Origin: Palsa-506 sp963836355
GTDB taxonomy: Bacteria; Actinomycetota; Actinomycetes; Streptosporangiales; Streptosporangiaceae
DNA: 64,000 nt
Reading direction: 5' to 3'
Assembly (NCBI GenBank): GCA_963836355.1
Contig: CAWIJO010000023.1
Span: 1-64,000 of the forward strand
The notes under the pieces were generated by a model. That model was not told where the DNA came from and did no database searches. It saw only the letters and a program-made list of their open reading frames with translations. Positions 37,218-46,343 of this stretch are shown here, piece by piece. Numbering within the stretch: the stretch's first letter is position 1; each line of letters begins with the position of its first letter. Made by a program: the position numbers and the translations under genes.

Positions 37218-38405
37218 GTGCTGCCGGAGGACCGGCCAGTCGCGGTGATCGCCTGCGGCGCGCTGGGCCGCCACATCCGCGAGATCGCCGCCCGCCGCGG
37301 CTGGACCCTGGAGCTGCACTGCCTACCGTCGCTGCTGCACAACCGCCCAGGGCAGATTGCCCCTGCCGCTGAAGAGCTAGCCCGCAATTTTTTGAAACGG
37401 GGCCTGCGGGTGGCAATCGGCTACGCGGATTGCGGCAGCTACGGGGCAATTGACTCGCTGTGCGAACGCCTCGGCATCCGCCGCCTGCAAGGCCTGCACT
37501 GCTATGACGTGCTGGCCGGGCCGGGCCGGCTGCGGACGATGTTCGAGGCCGAGCCCGGCACCTACCTGCTGACCGACTTCCTGGTGCGCAGCCCCAGGTA
37601 CGAGGTGCTGCCCACGGCCGGCATCGAGCAGGCGGTGGTCGACTGGGTGCCTAAGGAACTGACCGTGACGGTCACCGCCTCGCCGGCCAAGGGCCTGACG
37701 GAAACGGTGGCTCTCACCGAGCGGCTGGCCGGCCACGGCTACCGCGTTGTGCCGCATCTGTCCGCCCGGCTGGTCCGGGACGACGCCCACCTCGCCGACA
37801 TCGTCGCCCGGCTCACCGGCTGCGGCGTTGACGACGTGTTCGTGCCCGACGGCGATGCCGATCCGCCGGCCGGCCCGTTCGCCAGCGCGCTGTCGCTGCT
37901 CGTCAAGCTCACCGAGATGGGCAGCCCGTTCGCCCGGGTAGGGATCACCGGCTACCCGGAGAGTCACCCGAGGATCGTCGATGACATCACCATCCAGGCG
38001 ATGTGGGACAAGCGGCAGCACGCCACCTACCTGGTGAGCAACCTTTGCTTCGATCCGGCGACGCTGCGGCAGTGGATCAGCCGGGTCCGGGCCAGGGGCG
38101 TCACCCTGCCGCTATATGTCGGGCTGGCTGGCCCGGTCGAGCAGGCCAGGCTGCTGCGGATGGCGGCGAAGGCGGGTGTTGCCGAGTCGGCCAAGTTCCT
38201 GGCCGGGCACGCCGAGTGGTTCCTGCGCCTCGGCACGCCCGGCGGGTACAGCCCGGACCGGCTGCTGGAGCGAACCGGGACGGCCCTCGCCTCGCCCGCA
38301 TCATCGGTGGCAGGACTGCACGTCTTCACGTTCAACCAGGTCCGGCAGACCGAAGAGTGGCGCCGCTCCCTGCTGGACCGACTGCAGGACCGGGCCGGCC
38401 CTTGA
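37218..38405 (+). CDS. DUF1638 - MetF-like (methylenetetrahydrofolate reductase) fusion
   Basis: 395 residues from GTG 37218, behind GAGG and 19 bp after the ASKHA stop. The N-terminal ~130 residues are DUF1638 (VIACGALGRHIREIA, LPSLLHNRPGQI, ADCGSYGAID, GLHCYDVLAG), a family found with MttB systems. The rest is a MetF-type barrel (EVLPTAGIEQAVV, TVTASPAKGL, YRVVPHLSARLV, GITGYPESHP, YLVSNLCFD, LPLYVGLAGPV). The join falls at FLVRSPRYE: DUF1638 lacks its last ~70 residues and MetF its first few, in frame. MetF would oxidise or make methyl-THF. The fusion may be real or come from a deletion of the original gene boundary. Confidence 0.78.
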   Translation: MLPEDRPVAVIACGALGRHIREIAARRGWTLELHCLPSLLHNRPGQIAPAAEELARNFLKRGLRVAIGYADCGSYGAIDSLCERLGIRRLQGLHCYDVLAGPGRLRTMFEAEPGTYLLTDFLVRSPRYEVLPTAGIEQAVVDWVPKELTVTVTASPAKGLTETVALTERLAGHGYRVVPHLSARLVRDDAHLADIVARLTGCGVDDVFVPDGDADPPAGPFASALSLLVKLTEMGSPFARVGITGYPESHPRIVDDITIQAMWDKRQHATYLVSNLCFDPATLRQWISRVRARGVTLPLYVGLAGPVEQARLLRMAAKAGVAESAKFLAGHAEWFLRLGTPGGYSPDRLLERTGTALASPASSVAGLHVFTFNQVRQTEEWRRSLLDRLQDRAGP

Positions 38406-38433
38406 CCCTGGAGCCGTTGCCGATGACAGGTTG

Positions 38434-38742
38434 TCAGTCGTCGATGGCTTCGACGAACATCCGCGATCCCGGCGGGGCGATCTGCTGGTAGTCAGCCGCG
38501 GTCGCCTTTCCCTCAGCCGAGGCGAATCCCGCGCCGAGCGCCTGCTGGCCGGCGAAATAGAGTTCGGCGACCCGGTAATAGGTCAGCTCGCCAGCGTCGG
38601 CCGCAGCCACTATCCGGCCATACTCGGCCCGCTGCAGGCCGGGAACCTTGCTCACGAGCGGCATGTGGACGCCGAGATAGTGCTGGTCGAATTCATCGGC
38701 GTCTGCTGGCTGGGTATAGAGCACGACAAGTTTGACGGTCAT
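38434..38742 (-). CDS. EthD-domain protein
   Basis: 102 residues from ATG 38742. The ferredoxin-like EthD fold is shown by VKLVVLYTQPADADEFDQHYLGVHMPLVSKVPGL and later YRVAELYF. Members assist ring-opening or ether-cleaving oxygenase pathways or act as small decarboxylases. Here no such pathway is adjacent, so the role is open. It converges with the DUF1638-MetF gene, 28 bp apart. Confidence 0.82.
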   Translation of the reverse strand: MTVKLVVLYTQPADADEFDQHYLGVHMPLVSKVPGLQRAEYGRIVAAADAGELTYYRVAELYFAGQQALGAGFASAEGKATAADYQQIAPPGSRMFVEAIDD

Positions 38743-39000
38743 GCGATGCACCGTAGGCCGGCCTGGCTGATTGGGACAAGAACGGCCTGCTAGGTGCAGA
38801 CGATTGCGGGCCGGCTTCCGGACTGGTCAGCGCAACGGAACGAGTTCAAACGTGTCCTTAGAGTCACTGACTCAGCTCCCCGTACAGCATCGACAATGCC
38901 GTAGCGATGTGCACACTGAGAGAGTCGCGGAAGTCGTCCTCGGGCTCCCGCCAGGCGGGGCACGTTGAAGCCGCGGCATCGCGATGAGGTGGAGCGAGAG

Positions 39001-39624
39001 ATGTTCGAGAGGTTCACCGACCGGGCGCGTAACGTCGTGGTCCTGGCCCAGGACGAGGCCAGGATGCTGAACCACAACTACATCGGCACCGAGCACATCC
39101 TGCTCGGCCTGATCCACGAAAGCCGGGGCATCGCCGCGAAGGCCCTTGAGGCGGCTGGGATAGGCCTGGAGCCGGCCCGCCAGCGGGTAGCGGAGATCAT
39201 TGGGCCGGGCCAGCTGGCCCCGTCCGGGCACATCCCGTTCACCCCGCGGGCTAAGAAGATCCTCGAGCTCTCGCTGCGCGAGGCACTCCAGCTCAGTCAC
39301 AACTACATCGGCACCGAGCACATCTTGCTCGGCCTCATCCGCGAGGGCGACGGCGTCGCCGTGCACGTACTCGCCGACCTGGGCGCTGACCTGAACAGGC
39401 TCCGCCAGGAGGTGGTCCAGCTGCAGGCGGGCAATCCGATGACCGAGGAGATGCCGCGGCCTGCCCGGACCCAGGCATCCGCCCGGGCGGCGGCGGCGCG
39501 GGCCGAGAGCTCAGCCCAGGCCAGGAAGCTGGACGAGATCCTCAGCCGTCTCGACTCGATCAGCGACCGGCTGGCGGCCATCGAGCGGACGCTAAACCCG
39601 GGCACCGCGCCGGATGACGACTGA
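39001..39624 (+). CDS. Clp N-terminal-domain protein (ClpC N-domain without ATPase)
   Basis: 207 residues from ATG 39001. Two Clp_N repeats each contain HNYIGTEHILLGLI, at about residues 22-35 and 98-111, almost identical to the ClpC1 N-domain. No AAA domain follows; instead there is an Ala-rich linker and a predicted coiled coil (LDEILSRLDSISDRLAAIERTL). It could bind ClpC substrates or adaptors and modulate the protease. Such stand-alone N-domain proteins are common in actinomycetes. Confidence 0.88.
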   Translation: MFERFTDRARNVVVLAQDEARMLNHNYIGTEHILLGLIHESRGIAAKALEAAGIGLEPARQRVAEIIGPGQLAPSGHIPFTPRAKKILELSLREALQLSHNYIGTEHILLGLIREGDGVAVHVLADLGADLNRLRQEVVQLQAGNPMTEEMPRPARTQASARAAAARAESSAQARKLDEILSRLDSISDRLAAIERTLNPGTAPDDD

Positions 39625-39674
39625 CCCGATGCGCGCCCGGCGACCGACCTAAGCCGCGCCGGACGGCGGCTGCC

Positions 39675-41057
39675 CTAGGCCGCGCCAGCAGACTGACCTG
39701 AGCCTGGGCTGTCGCCAGCGGCGATCCGGCCGAGTTCCGCCACCGTCGAGCGTGACAGCAGGTGCACCGCGCGCGCGGCGGGCGATACCGCTAGCGCGCG
39801 CTGCGGCAGCCGCACCCGCAGCGCGCCGGGCCTTGACTCGAACACCACCGGAGGAGTCATCATCAGCGCCTCGCCGTCGACGCCGACCTCGACCAGCCCG
39901 CCGGAACTGACCTCGAACCGCTGCGTGCTCCACTCAAGCCAGCCATGGAAGCGCCGGAGCTGACCACTGGCCTCGAGCGCCGCGAACCGCGCGGCGTCGG
40001 CCGCGTCGGCGATCGTGATTGCCACCACGCCGAGCAGGCCGCGGTCAATCCGCTCGCGGGTGCCCCGGCCGCCGGCCTGGACGAGCTGGTAAGGGTTGTT
40101 CGACACGAGAACCAGCTGGGCGCCCTGCGGCTGGGCGCCGTCTGGCCCGGCGAAGCGGATATCGAGCGAGGCCGCGCCGGGCGCAAGCAGGTCAGGCAGC
40201 ATCTCCCCGGCCGTCTTGAGCTTCGCGTCCCGGTACTCCGGCGACTGGACGATCTTCGCGTAGAGGCCGAGGGAGGCGTTGTTCACGAACGTCCGCCCGT
40301 TGACGGTCGCCAGGTCGATCCGGCGCTCGACCCCTGCTGCGAAGGCGTCAAGCGCGCCGACGACATCGCTGCGATCCAGGCCGAGATCGAGGGCGAAATG
40401 ATTCCGGGTCCCCGCGGGGATGCAGACATGCGGAATATCGTGCCGGGCGGCGACAGAAGCGACCAGTGCCTGGGAGCCGTCGCCGCCTGCCATCCCGATC
40501 ACGTCGGCGCCCCGCCTGACCGCGTCCTCAGCGAGCTGGAGCAGGTCGTCGCCAGGCCGGAGCACCACCGGCTCGATCCCGCGCTTCCGGCACTCATCGG
40601 CAAGATGGAACCGCTCCGCCTTCCCGCCGCCGGACTTCGGGTTCATGATCAGGACGGGATGGCGCGGGCGGGCCGCCACGGCAGCCTGCGCCTGGTCCGC
40701 GCGGAGCCGCCGGACGCTGCGGTGCAGGGCATAACGCGCTGACCAGACCGACAGCACCGACAGGGCGATGATCACGAGCACCCGCCAGACGGCGAGGCCG
40801 GCGAAGAAAATGCCGACGATGACCGCCGCTAGCGCCGCGACCGCCACGACCGCGGAAACGATCCGGACCACGCCGCGCCTCGACACCGCATACCAGCAGC
40901 CGGTGACGGAAATCAGCAGCGCGATGGCGGCCAGGATCACCGAGGCCACATGCGAAATGATCCCGATGAGCACCAGGACGACCGCGGCCAGCACTGTAAC
41001 GAGCGCTGCCAGTGCGGCGGCGCGCTCCCCGGCGGTGGGTGAACGATGTTCACTCAC
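39675..41057 (-). CDS. Diacylglycerol kinase-catalytic-domain protein with N-terminal membrane segments
   Basis: 460 residues from GTG 41057 (VSEHRSPT; the frame is open to 41123). Four hydrophobic helices at about 12-110 precede the lipid-kinase domain: NPKSGGGKAERF, MAGGDGSQALVASVA and CIPAGTRNHFALDLGLD, which carry the nucleotide-binding GGDGS motif. It would phosphorylate a lipid alcohol at the membrane. The divergent PAP2 phosphatase gene starts 82 bp away, a natural kinase/phosphatase pair for lipid head groups. Confidence 0.85.
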   Translation of the reverse strand: MSEHRSPTAGERAAALAALVTVLAAVVLVLIGIISHVASVILAAIALLISVTGCWYAVSRRGVVRIVSAVVAVAALAAVIVGIFFAGLAVWRVLVIIALSVLSVWSARYALHRSVRRLRADQAQAAVAARPRHPVLIMNPKSGGGKAERFHLADECRKRGIEPVVLRPGDDLLQLAEDAVRRGADVIGMAGGDGSQALVASVAARHDIPHVCIPAGTRNHFALDLGLDRSDVVGALDAFAAGVERRIDLATVNGRTFVNNASLGLYAKIVQSPEYRDAKLKTAGEMLPDLLAPGAASLDIRFAGPDGAQPQGAQLVLVSNNPYQLVQAGGRGTRERIDRGLLGVVAITIADAADAARFAALEASGQLRRFHGWLEWSTQRFEVSSGGLVEVGVDGEALMMTPPVVFESRPGALRVRLPQRALAVSPAARAVHLLSRSTVAELGRIAAGDSPGSGQSAGAA

Positions 41058-41139
41058 CGGCACGTCACCACCTGCTCTCGGTGCCGCCACCCGCTGGCTA
41101 CGGCCGACGATCATCAATCCCATTTGTTAGCATACGCCG

Positions 41140-41808
41140 ATGGCAGCAGGGAGTTCTGGCGGCGAGCCAGGCGTGGTCCCGGACGCTAATCCGGTCGCCG
41201 AGCGGCTTGCCGACCGGCTGTCCGGCACGGACACTCCGGCCCGGCAGCGGCTTGCGGAGTGCCTCCGGCAGCTCGGCGTCTTGGACCGCGCCATCTATGC
41301 CGCGGTGGCCGCCGCGCCGACAGCTGATCTTGATGGGCCCATCCGGCGGCTGTCGAATCTGGCGAACAACTCCCGGCTATGGCTGGCCATAGCGGCCGGG
41401 CTTGCCATCACCGGCGGGCGCAGCAGCAGGCGGGCCGCGGTGGCGGGCACCGTCTCCATCGGCGTCACCTCGGCGCTGGTGAACCTGGGCATCAAGCCCT
41501 TGTACGCCCGGCAGCGCCCTGATCGTGCCGGTGCTGGTGTGCCAGGTCAGCGGCACGTGCCCATGCCGTTGTCGTCGTCCTTCCCGTCCGGGCACTCGGC
41601 CGCCGGTTTCGCGTTCGCGGCGGCCGTCGGGCGCGAGCTGCCGTGGCTCGGTTCCGGGCTGCGGTTCGTCGCGGCGGCCGTCGCCTACTCGCGCGTGCAT
41701 ACCGGCGTGCACTACCCGGGAGATGCCGTGGTCGGCGCGCTCATCGGTGCGGGAGTCGGCCAGGCTACCGCCGGGCTGCTGGACCGGAACGCGCCCGCAG
41801 CGCGGTGA
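41140..41808 (+). CDS. PAP2-family lipid phosphatase
   Basis: 222 residues. The three phosphatase motifs are present: KPLYARQRP, PSGHSA and SRVHTGVHYPGD, with the catalytic His in each of the last two. Four or five membrane helices are predicted. It probably dephosphorylates a lipid phosphate outside the membrane. The end overlaps the convergent etfA by 44 bp. Confidence 0.88.
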   Translation: MAAGSSGGEPGVVPDANPVAERLADRLSGTDTPARQRLAECLRQLGVLDRAIYAAVAAAPTADLDGPIRRLSNLANNSRLWLAIAAGLAITGGRSSRRAAVAGTVSIGVTSALVNLGIKPLYARQRPDRAGAGVPGQRHVPMPLSSSFPSGHSAAGFAFAAAVGRELPWLGSGLRFVAAAVAYSRVHTGVHYPGDAVVGALIGAGVGQATAGLLDRNAPAAR

Positions 41809-42748
41809 CCAGGGCCGGGATGACCTGGTTCAGGTCGGCGAGCACCGCGTAGTCCGCGTGCGCGATGATCGGCGCGTCGGGATCGGTGTTGACCGCCACG
41901 ATGTGCTTGGCGGTCAGGCATCCGGCCATGTGCTGGATCGCCCCGCTGATCCCGCAGGCCAGGTAGAGGTCAGGCGAGATCCGGGTGCCGGTCTGGCCGA
42001 CTTGCTGCCGGTGCGGCCGCCAGCCCTGGCTGGTGACCACCCGCGACACGCCGAGCGCGCCGCCGAGCAGCCCGGCGAGTTCCTCCAGCGCCCCGAATCC
42101 CTCCGGGCCGCCGACGCCGCGGCCGCCGCCGACCACCACCCGGGCGGTGGCCAGCGAGACGCCGCCGGCCCGGTCCGCCGACTCGGTAGCGACCACCGCG
42201 ACATCCTCGTCGGAAAGATCCGGCCGCCAGGCGCGCACGGTGATCGCCGCCGGGTCGGCCACCGGCTCCGCCGCGACGGCATCGACGGCCACCGTCAGTA
42301 GCGCGGGCGAGGCGTCGAGCAGCGCGTCCTCCAGCAGGCTGCCGGCCCAGCGCTGCCGGACAAGCTGATAAGTGCCGTCACCGGTGCGGGACGCCGAGAC
42401 GCAGTTCGCCGCCATCGGCAAGCCGGTGATCGCGGCCAGATGCGCCAGCACTTCGTTCCCGCGGTCGGTGGCCGCCGCGACGACGGCGGTCGCGGCTGAC
42501 ACCTTGACCAGCTCAGCCAGCGCCCGCGCCCAGGCCAGCGGGGCGTAACCGGCCAGCCGGTCCGACTCGACCGCGTAGGCGCCGGTCACGCCGTAGGCCG
42601 ACAGCACAGCGGCAGAAACCGCGGCTTCGGGCGCGAAGATCGCGGCTTCGGTGGCGGCCAGCGCCTGGCTGAACGTCAGCGCCCGCAGCGACGCATCCGC
42701 GGCGCCGCCCCCTTCGCCGTCCTGTTCAACCAGGCACAGGACCGTCAC
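41765..42748 (-). CDS. etfA: Electron transfer flavoprotein alpha subunit
   Basis: 327 residues. The C-terminal FAD domain carries VVVGGGRGVGG, SQGWRPHRQQVGQTGTRISPDLYLACGISGAIQHMAG and AVNTDPDAPIIAHADY, the classical ETF-alpha signature. The N-terminal part is the ETF fold. Start codon overlaps the etfB stop (ATGA). In this setting ETF could take electrons from the MetF-like protein or an amine-derived dehydrogenase and pass them to the respiratory chain. Confidence 0.92.
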   Translation of the reverse strand: MTVLCLVEQDGEGGGAADASLRALTFSQALAATEAAIFAPEAAVSAAVLSAYGVTGAYAVESDRLAGYAPLAWARALAELVKVSAATAVVAAATDRGNEVLAHLAAITGLPMAANCVSASRTGDGTYQLVRQRWAGSLLEDALLDASPALLTVAVDAVAAEPVADPAAITVRAWRPDLSDEDVAVVATESADRAGGVSLATARVVVGGGRGVGGPEGFGALEELAGLLGGALGVSRVVTSQGWRPHRQQVGQTGTRISPDLYLACGISGAIQHMAGCLTAKHIVAVNTDPDAPIIAHADYAVLADLNQVIPALVTALRARSGPAARR

Positions 42749-43317
42749 GGCAGCACCCCGAGTTCCTCGAACAGCCGGATCATGGCGGGCACGGCATCCG
42801 GCCCGGTGCCGAGCACCTCGGCCCGCTTGGCCTGGCCGGCCGGCACCCGCAGCGCCTGCTTCGCCATTCCCTCGGCACGGTACTCCGGCCGCAGCCGCTC
42901 GATCACGGCCCGCTTCGCCCGCAGCCTGCCGGGCAGCGATGGGTACCTGGGCAGGTTGATGCCCTCCTTCACGCTGACGACGGCCGGCAGCGGCAGGTCG
43001 AAGACCTCCTCGCTGCTGCCATGCTCCCGGCGGGCAACGGCCCGGTCAGCCGTCTCGCTGATCCCCAGGTGCTTGATCCCGGTGACGCACGGCAGGCTGA
43101 GCGCATGGGCGACCCGCACCGGGACCTGGTAGTCGCCGGTATCCGCCGCCTCATTCCCGAACAGCAGCAGGCCGTAGGGCTCTGCTCGACCCGCCGCGTC
43201 GTCCGGGTCGGCGCGGGTCCGGACCGCATCGGCGATCGCGGCTGCGGTCGCGATCGGGCCCCACTCCCGGCCGTCGGTCTCCAGCAGCACGCCGCGGCCG
43301 GCCCCCATGGCCAACAT
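42745..43317 (-). CDS. etfB: Electron transfer flavoprotein beta subunit, N-terminally truncated
   Basis: 190 residues from ATG 43317; family-like sequence (ELTLGPPEAADQLRDMLAMGAGRG) reaches back only to about 43365. ETF-beta normally has about 260 residues, and here the first ~60, including the conserved VxVKQVPD-type start, are absent. Present are TGDYQVPVRVAHAL, GIKHLGIS, PAVVSVKEGINLPRYPSL and the AKRAVIE region. It shares the junction with the also truncated formate-THF ligase gene. Without its first strand the protein may not fold. Confidence 0.82.
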   Translation of the reverse strand: MLAMGAGRGVLLETDGREWGPIATAAAIADAVRTRADPDDAAGRAEPYGLLLFGNEAADTGDYQVPVRVAHALSLPCVTGIKHLGISETADRAVARREHGSSEEVFDLPLPAVVSVKEGINLPRYPSLPGRLRAKRAVIERLRPEYRAEGMAKQALRVPAGQAKRAEVLGTGPDAVPAMIRLFEELGVLP

Positions 43318-43343
43318 GTCCCGCAGCTGGTCGGCGGCCTCCG

Positions 43344-44755
43344 GTGGTCCAAGTGTCAGCTCCGGATCCGGGCGTTCTCCGGGTCGAACAGCGGGGCGGC
43401 TACAGCCAGGCGGTGCCGTCCGAGGCGCTGAACCTGCACCTGACCGGCGACATGCACGCCGTCACGGCGGCGCACAACATGCTGTCCGCGATGCTCGACA
43501 ACCACCTGCACCAGGGCAACGCGCTGGGCCTCGACCTCCGCAACATCACCTGGCGCCGGGTGCTCGACGTGAACGACCGGGCGCTGCGCAACATCGTGAT
43601 CGGGCTCGGCTCGGCGCAGGACGGGCTGGCCAGGCAGACCGGCTTCGACATCACCGCCGCCTCCGAGGCGATGGCCGTGCTCGCCCTGTCGGTGTCACTG
43701 CGGGACATGCGGGACCGGCTGGGCCGGATCGTGGTCGGCTACACCGCAAGCGGCGAGCCGGTTACCGCCGAGCAGCTCAAGGCGGCCGGCGCGATGACCG
43801 TGATCATGCGGGACGCGATCAAGCCGAACCTGCTGCAGACCCTGGAGAACACCCCGGTCCTGGTGCACGCCGGCCCGTTCGGGAACATTGCGCACGGCAA
43901 CTCCTCGGTGCTGGCCGACCTGGTCGGCATCCGCACCGGGGACTACCTGATCACCGAGGCCGGGTTCGGCGCGGACATGGGCGCGGAGCGCTTCTTCAAC
44001 ATCAAGTGCCGGGTATCCGGGCTGGTCCCGGACGCCGCCGTCATGGTCAGCACGGTGCGCGCGCTGAAGGCGCATTCCGGCCGGCACCGGATAGCGGCGG
44101 CCGGCCGCTGCCGTCGGCGCTGCTGGCGGAGAACCCCGATGAGGTGCACATCGGCGGTGTCAACCTGCGCAAGCAGCTGGAGAACGTCCGGCTGCACGGC
44201 GTCACCCCGGTGGTGGCCATCAACGTCATGCCCGGGGACTTCCGGTCCGAGCATGACGCGATCCGGGAAATCGCCGCGTCGATGGGCGTCCGGTCGGCGG
44301 CGTGCACGAACTTCACCGACGGCGGCCGGGGGGCTGCCGAGCTCGCGGAGGCGGTCGCTGAGGCTGCCGACGAGCCGGGCAGTTTCCGTTACCTATATAA
44401 GGCGGACGCGCCGTTGCGCGAGAAAATCGAGGCGATCGCCGGCCGCGTGTACGGCGCGGATGGCGTGGACTACACGGCGGCCGCCTCCCGGCAGCTGGAC
44501 AGCTACGAGCGCAATGGCTTCGGCGGCCTGCCGGTATGCATCGCGAAGACGCCGCTGTCACTGTCCGCGGATCCGGCGAAGAAGGGCGCCCCGGCCGGGT
44601 GGCGGCTGCCGGTCCGCGAGATCCGCGCGTCGGTCGGCGCCGGGTTCATTTACCCGATCTGCGGCGAGACGCGTACTATGCCCGGGCTGGCGTCGAACTC
44701 GGCCGCCGAGCGGATCGACATCGACGAGAACGGCGACGTGGTCGGCCTGTCGTGA
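43344..44755 (+). pseudogene. fhs: Formate-tetrahydrofolate ligase, N-terminally truncated and frameshifted
   Basis: Recognisable sequence starts at GGYSQAVPSEALNLHLTGDM near 43400, so about the first 120 residues with the nucleotide-binding loop are gone. It continues with NHLHQGNALGLDLRNITWRRVLD, VVGYTASGEPVTAEQL and TEAGFGADMGAERFFNIKCR. Near 44095 the frame shifts (one base short) and resumes as PSALLAENPDEVHIGGVNLR, ending with SVGAGFIYPICGETRTMPGL at TGA 44753-44755. The enzyme joins formate and THF using ATP, or runs in reverse to make ATP when C1 units are oxidised. As read, it is inactive. Confidence 0.85.
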
Positions 44756-44767
44756 CAGCCTGGTGGC

Positions 44768-45400
44768 ATGACACATGATGGGCTGACCATTCCTGGCTTG
44801 CCTGAGCCGGGCTATCTTGACATGCCGCTCGGACAGTTTCTCGGCGCGCTGGCCAGTGCCGCGCCCGCCCCGGGTGGCGGCGCGGCGGCGGCGCTGTCGG
44901 TCGCAATCGGGGCCGGCCTGTGCGCGATGGCTGCGCGGCTGTCCACCGGGCAGCTGGACAAGGCAGCGGCAGGCCAGCTGACAACCGAGGTAGAACGGCT
45001 CGGCCGGGCGGCCGCCTCGCTCATGCAGGCCGATGCCGAGGCTTATACCCGGGTGATCTCCGCGATGCGGTCGTCGGCCGGGGACGACCCGGCGGCCCGC
45101 GAGCTTGCGGTCGCCGCCGCGCTGTCGGCGGCCGCTGACGTGCCGATGCAGATCGCCGAGCTCGGCGCCGAGACGGCGGGACTCGCCGCGCGGCTGGCCG
45201 CCGGCGGCAGCCCGGCGCTGCGCGGCGACGCCGTTGCCGCCGCGCTGCTGGCCGAGGCCGGGACGCGGTCCGCCGCTGCGCTGGTGAAGATCAACCTGGC
45301 GTCGGTGCCGTCGGACGAGCGGCCAGCCCAGGCGGAATCGCTGGTCGCCGCGGCGGCGGGCGCGGCCCAGGCGGCGCGAGGCAGCACCCCCGGCGAGTAG
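44768..45400 (+). CDS. fchA: Formiminotransferase-cyclodeaminase/methenyl-THF cyclohydrolase-type protein
   Basis: 210 residues, start 13 bp after the fhs stop. PLGQFLGALASAAPAPGGGAAAALSVAIGAGLCAMAARL is the FTCD_C start in pieces, followed by an all-helical body with AYTRVISAMRS. In anaerobes FchA converts methenyl-THF to formyl-THF beside Fhs, and the same role is likely here. It supplies the step between the MetF-like protein (via methylene/methenyl-THF) and Fhs. Confidence 0.85.
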   Translation: MTHDGLTIPGLPEPGYLDMPLGQFLGALASAAPAPGGGAAAALSVAIGAGLCAMAARLSTGQLDKAAAGQLTTEVERLGRAAASLMQADAEAYTRVISAMRSSAGDDPAARELAVAAALSAAADVPMQIAELGAETAGLAARLAAGGSPALRGDAVAAALLAEAGTRSAAALVKINLASVPSDERPAQAESLVAAAAGAAQAARGSTPGE

Positions 45401-45642
45401 CGGCGAACTTTCATGATCGCGGAAGATCCGAGCGCTCAGCCAGCTGCGGTGATTCGTGCAGCCTGGCGATGTTGTCCGCGCCGAGGTGCTGCGGCACGCC
45501 TGCATATCAAGCCCTGATTCTTCACATTAATCCGTACTTTCGGCACTGTCAGCCGGGACCTACGGCACTGCCGGCGAACGGGCCATGAGCGCATGCTGCA
45601 GAAAACATGACGGATCAGCAAGGAGAGCCCGAGGAGAACATC

Positions 45643-46290
45643 ATGGCAATCATCGACCAGCACCTCGATTCCGCGGCAGCAAGGCCAGCCCCGGCCCCGA
45701 TTCCTCCGGCAGCCGGCCAGGCAGCCTGGGCGAACGCGGCACCGCTTGGCTTGACAGCGTTCGGCGTAACCACCTTCATTCTAAGCATGATCAACATCGG
45801 CGCCGTCAGTGCGGGAGTCGAGCCGGTGGCCTTTGCCGTCGCTTTCATGTTCGGCGGCCTGGTCCAGCTGATCGCCGGGTTGATCTGCCTCCGCAACGGG
45901 AACACGTTCACCGGCGTGCTGTTCAGCACGTTCGGAGCGTTCTGGCTGTCGTTCTACGCGCTGGCTGAATTCTTCCTGAAGTCCGTGCCGCCGGCCGAAG
46001 TCGGCCATGCGCTCGGCATCTTCCTGTTCGCCTTCGCTTTCCCCACCATGATGCTTTTCCTCGCGTCGTTCCGCACCAACGTCGTGGTGGTCACGGCAAT
46101 CGCGGACCTGGTGGTCACCGTGTTGGCGCTCGGCGCAGGAAACTACTGGGATGTCACCGGGCTCATCAGGCTCGGCGGATGGGCCGGCCTGGTGGCGGCA
46201 GCGCTCGCCATCTACCTGGCGCTCGCTGAGACATGCGAATTCACCTACGGCCGCGCGGTGCTGCCGATCGGCCCCCTCGCAAAGAAGTAG
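45643..46290 (+). CDS. satP: Acetate/succinate transporter, GPR1/FUN34/SatP family
   Basis: 215 residues from ATG 45643, preceded by GAGGAGAACATC; an upstream ATG at 45607 lacks a ribosome site. Six membrane helices with the start signature APLGLTAFGVTTFILSM, the GLVQLIAGLICLRNGNTF loop and an FGAFWLSFYAL helix that resemble SatP. It carries acetate or other small acids across the membrane with protons. A strong hairpin follows 18 bp after the stop. Confidence 0.9.
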   Translation: MAIIDQHLDSAAARPAPAPIPPAAGQAAWANAAPLGLTAFGVTTFILSMINIGAVSAGVEPVAFAVAFMFGGLVQLIAGLICLRNGNTFTGVLFSTFGAFWLSFYALAEFFLKSVPPAEVGHALGIFLFAFAFPTMMLFLASFRTNVVVVTAIADLVVTVLALGAGNYWDVTGLIRLGGWAGLVAAALAIYLALAETCEFTYGRAVLPIGPLAKK

Positions 46291-46307
46291 CCAGCCGCAA
46301 GGCTCCG

Positions 46308-46343
46308 GCCGGAGACCTGGCTCGGCAGAGCCAGGTCTCCGGC
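46308..46343 (+). terminator. Perfect 16-bp hairpin after the satP-type gene
   Basis: Arms at 46308-46323 (GCCGGAGACCTGGCTC) and 46328-46343 are exact complements around the 4-base loop GGCA. No U-run follows, as usual in high-GC actinomycetes. It starts 18 bp after the transporter stop codon. Confidence 0.9.
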
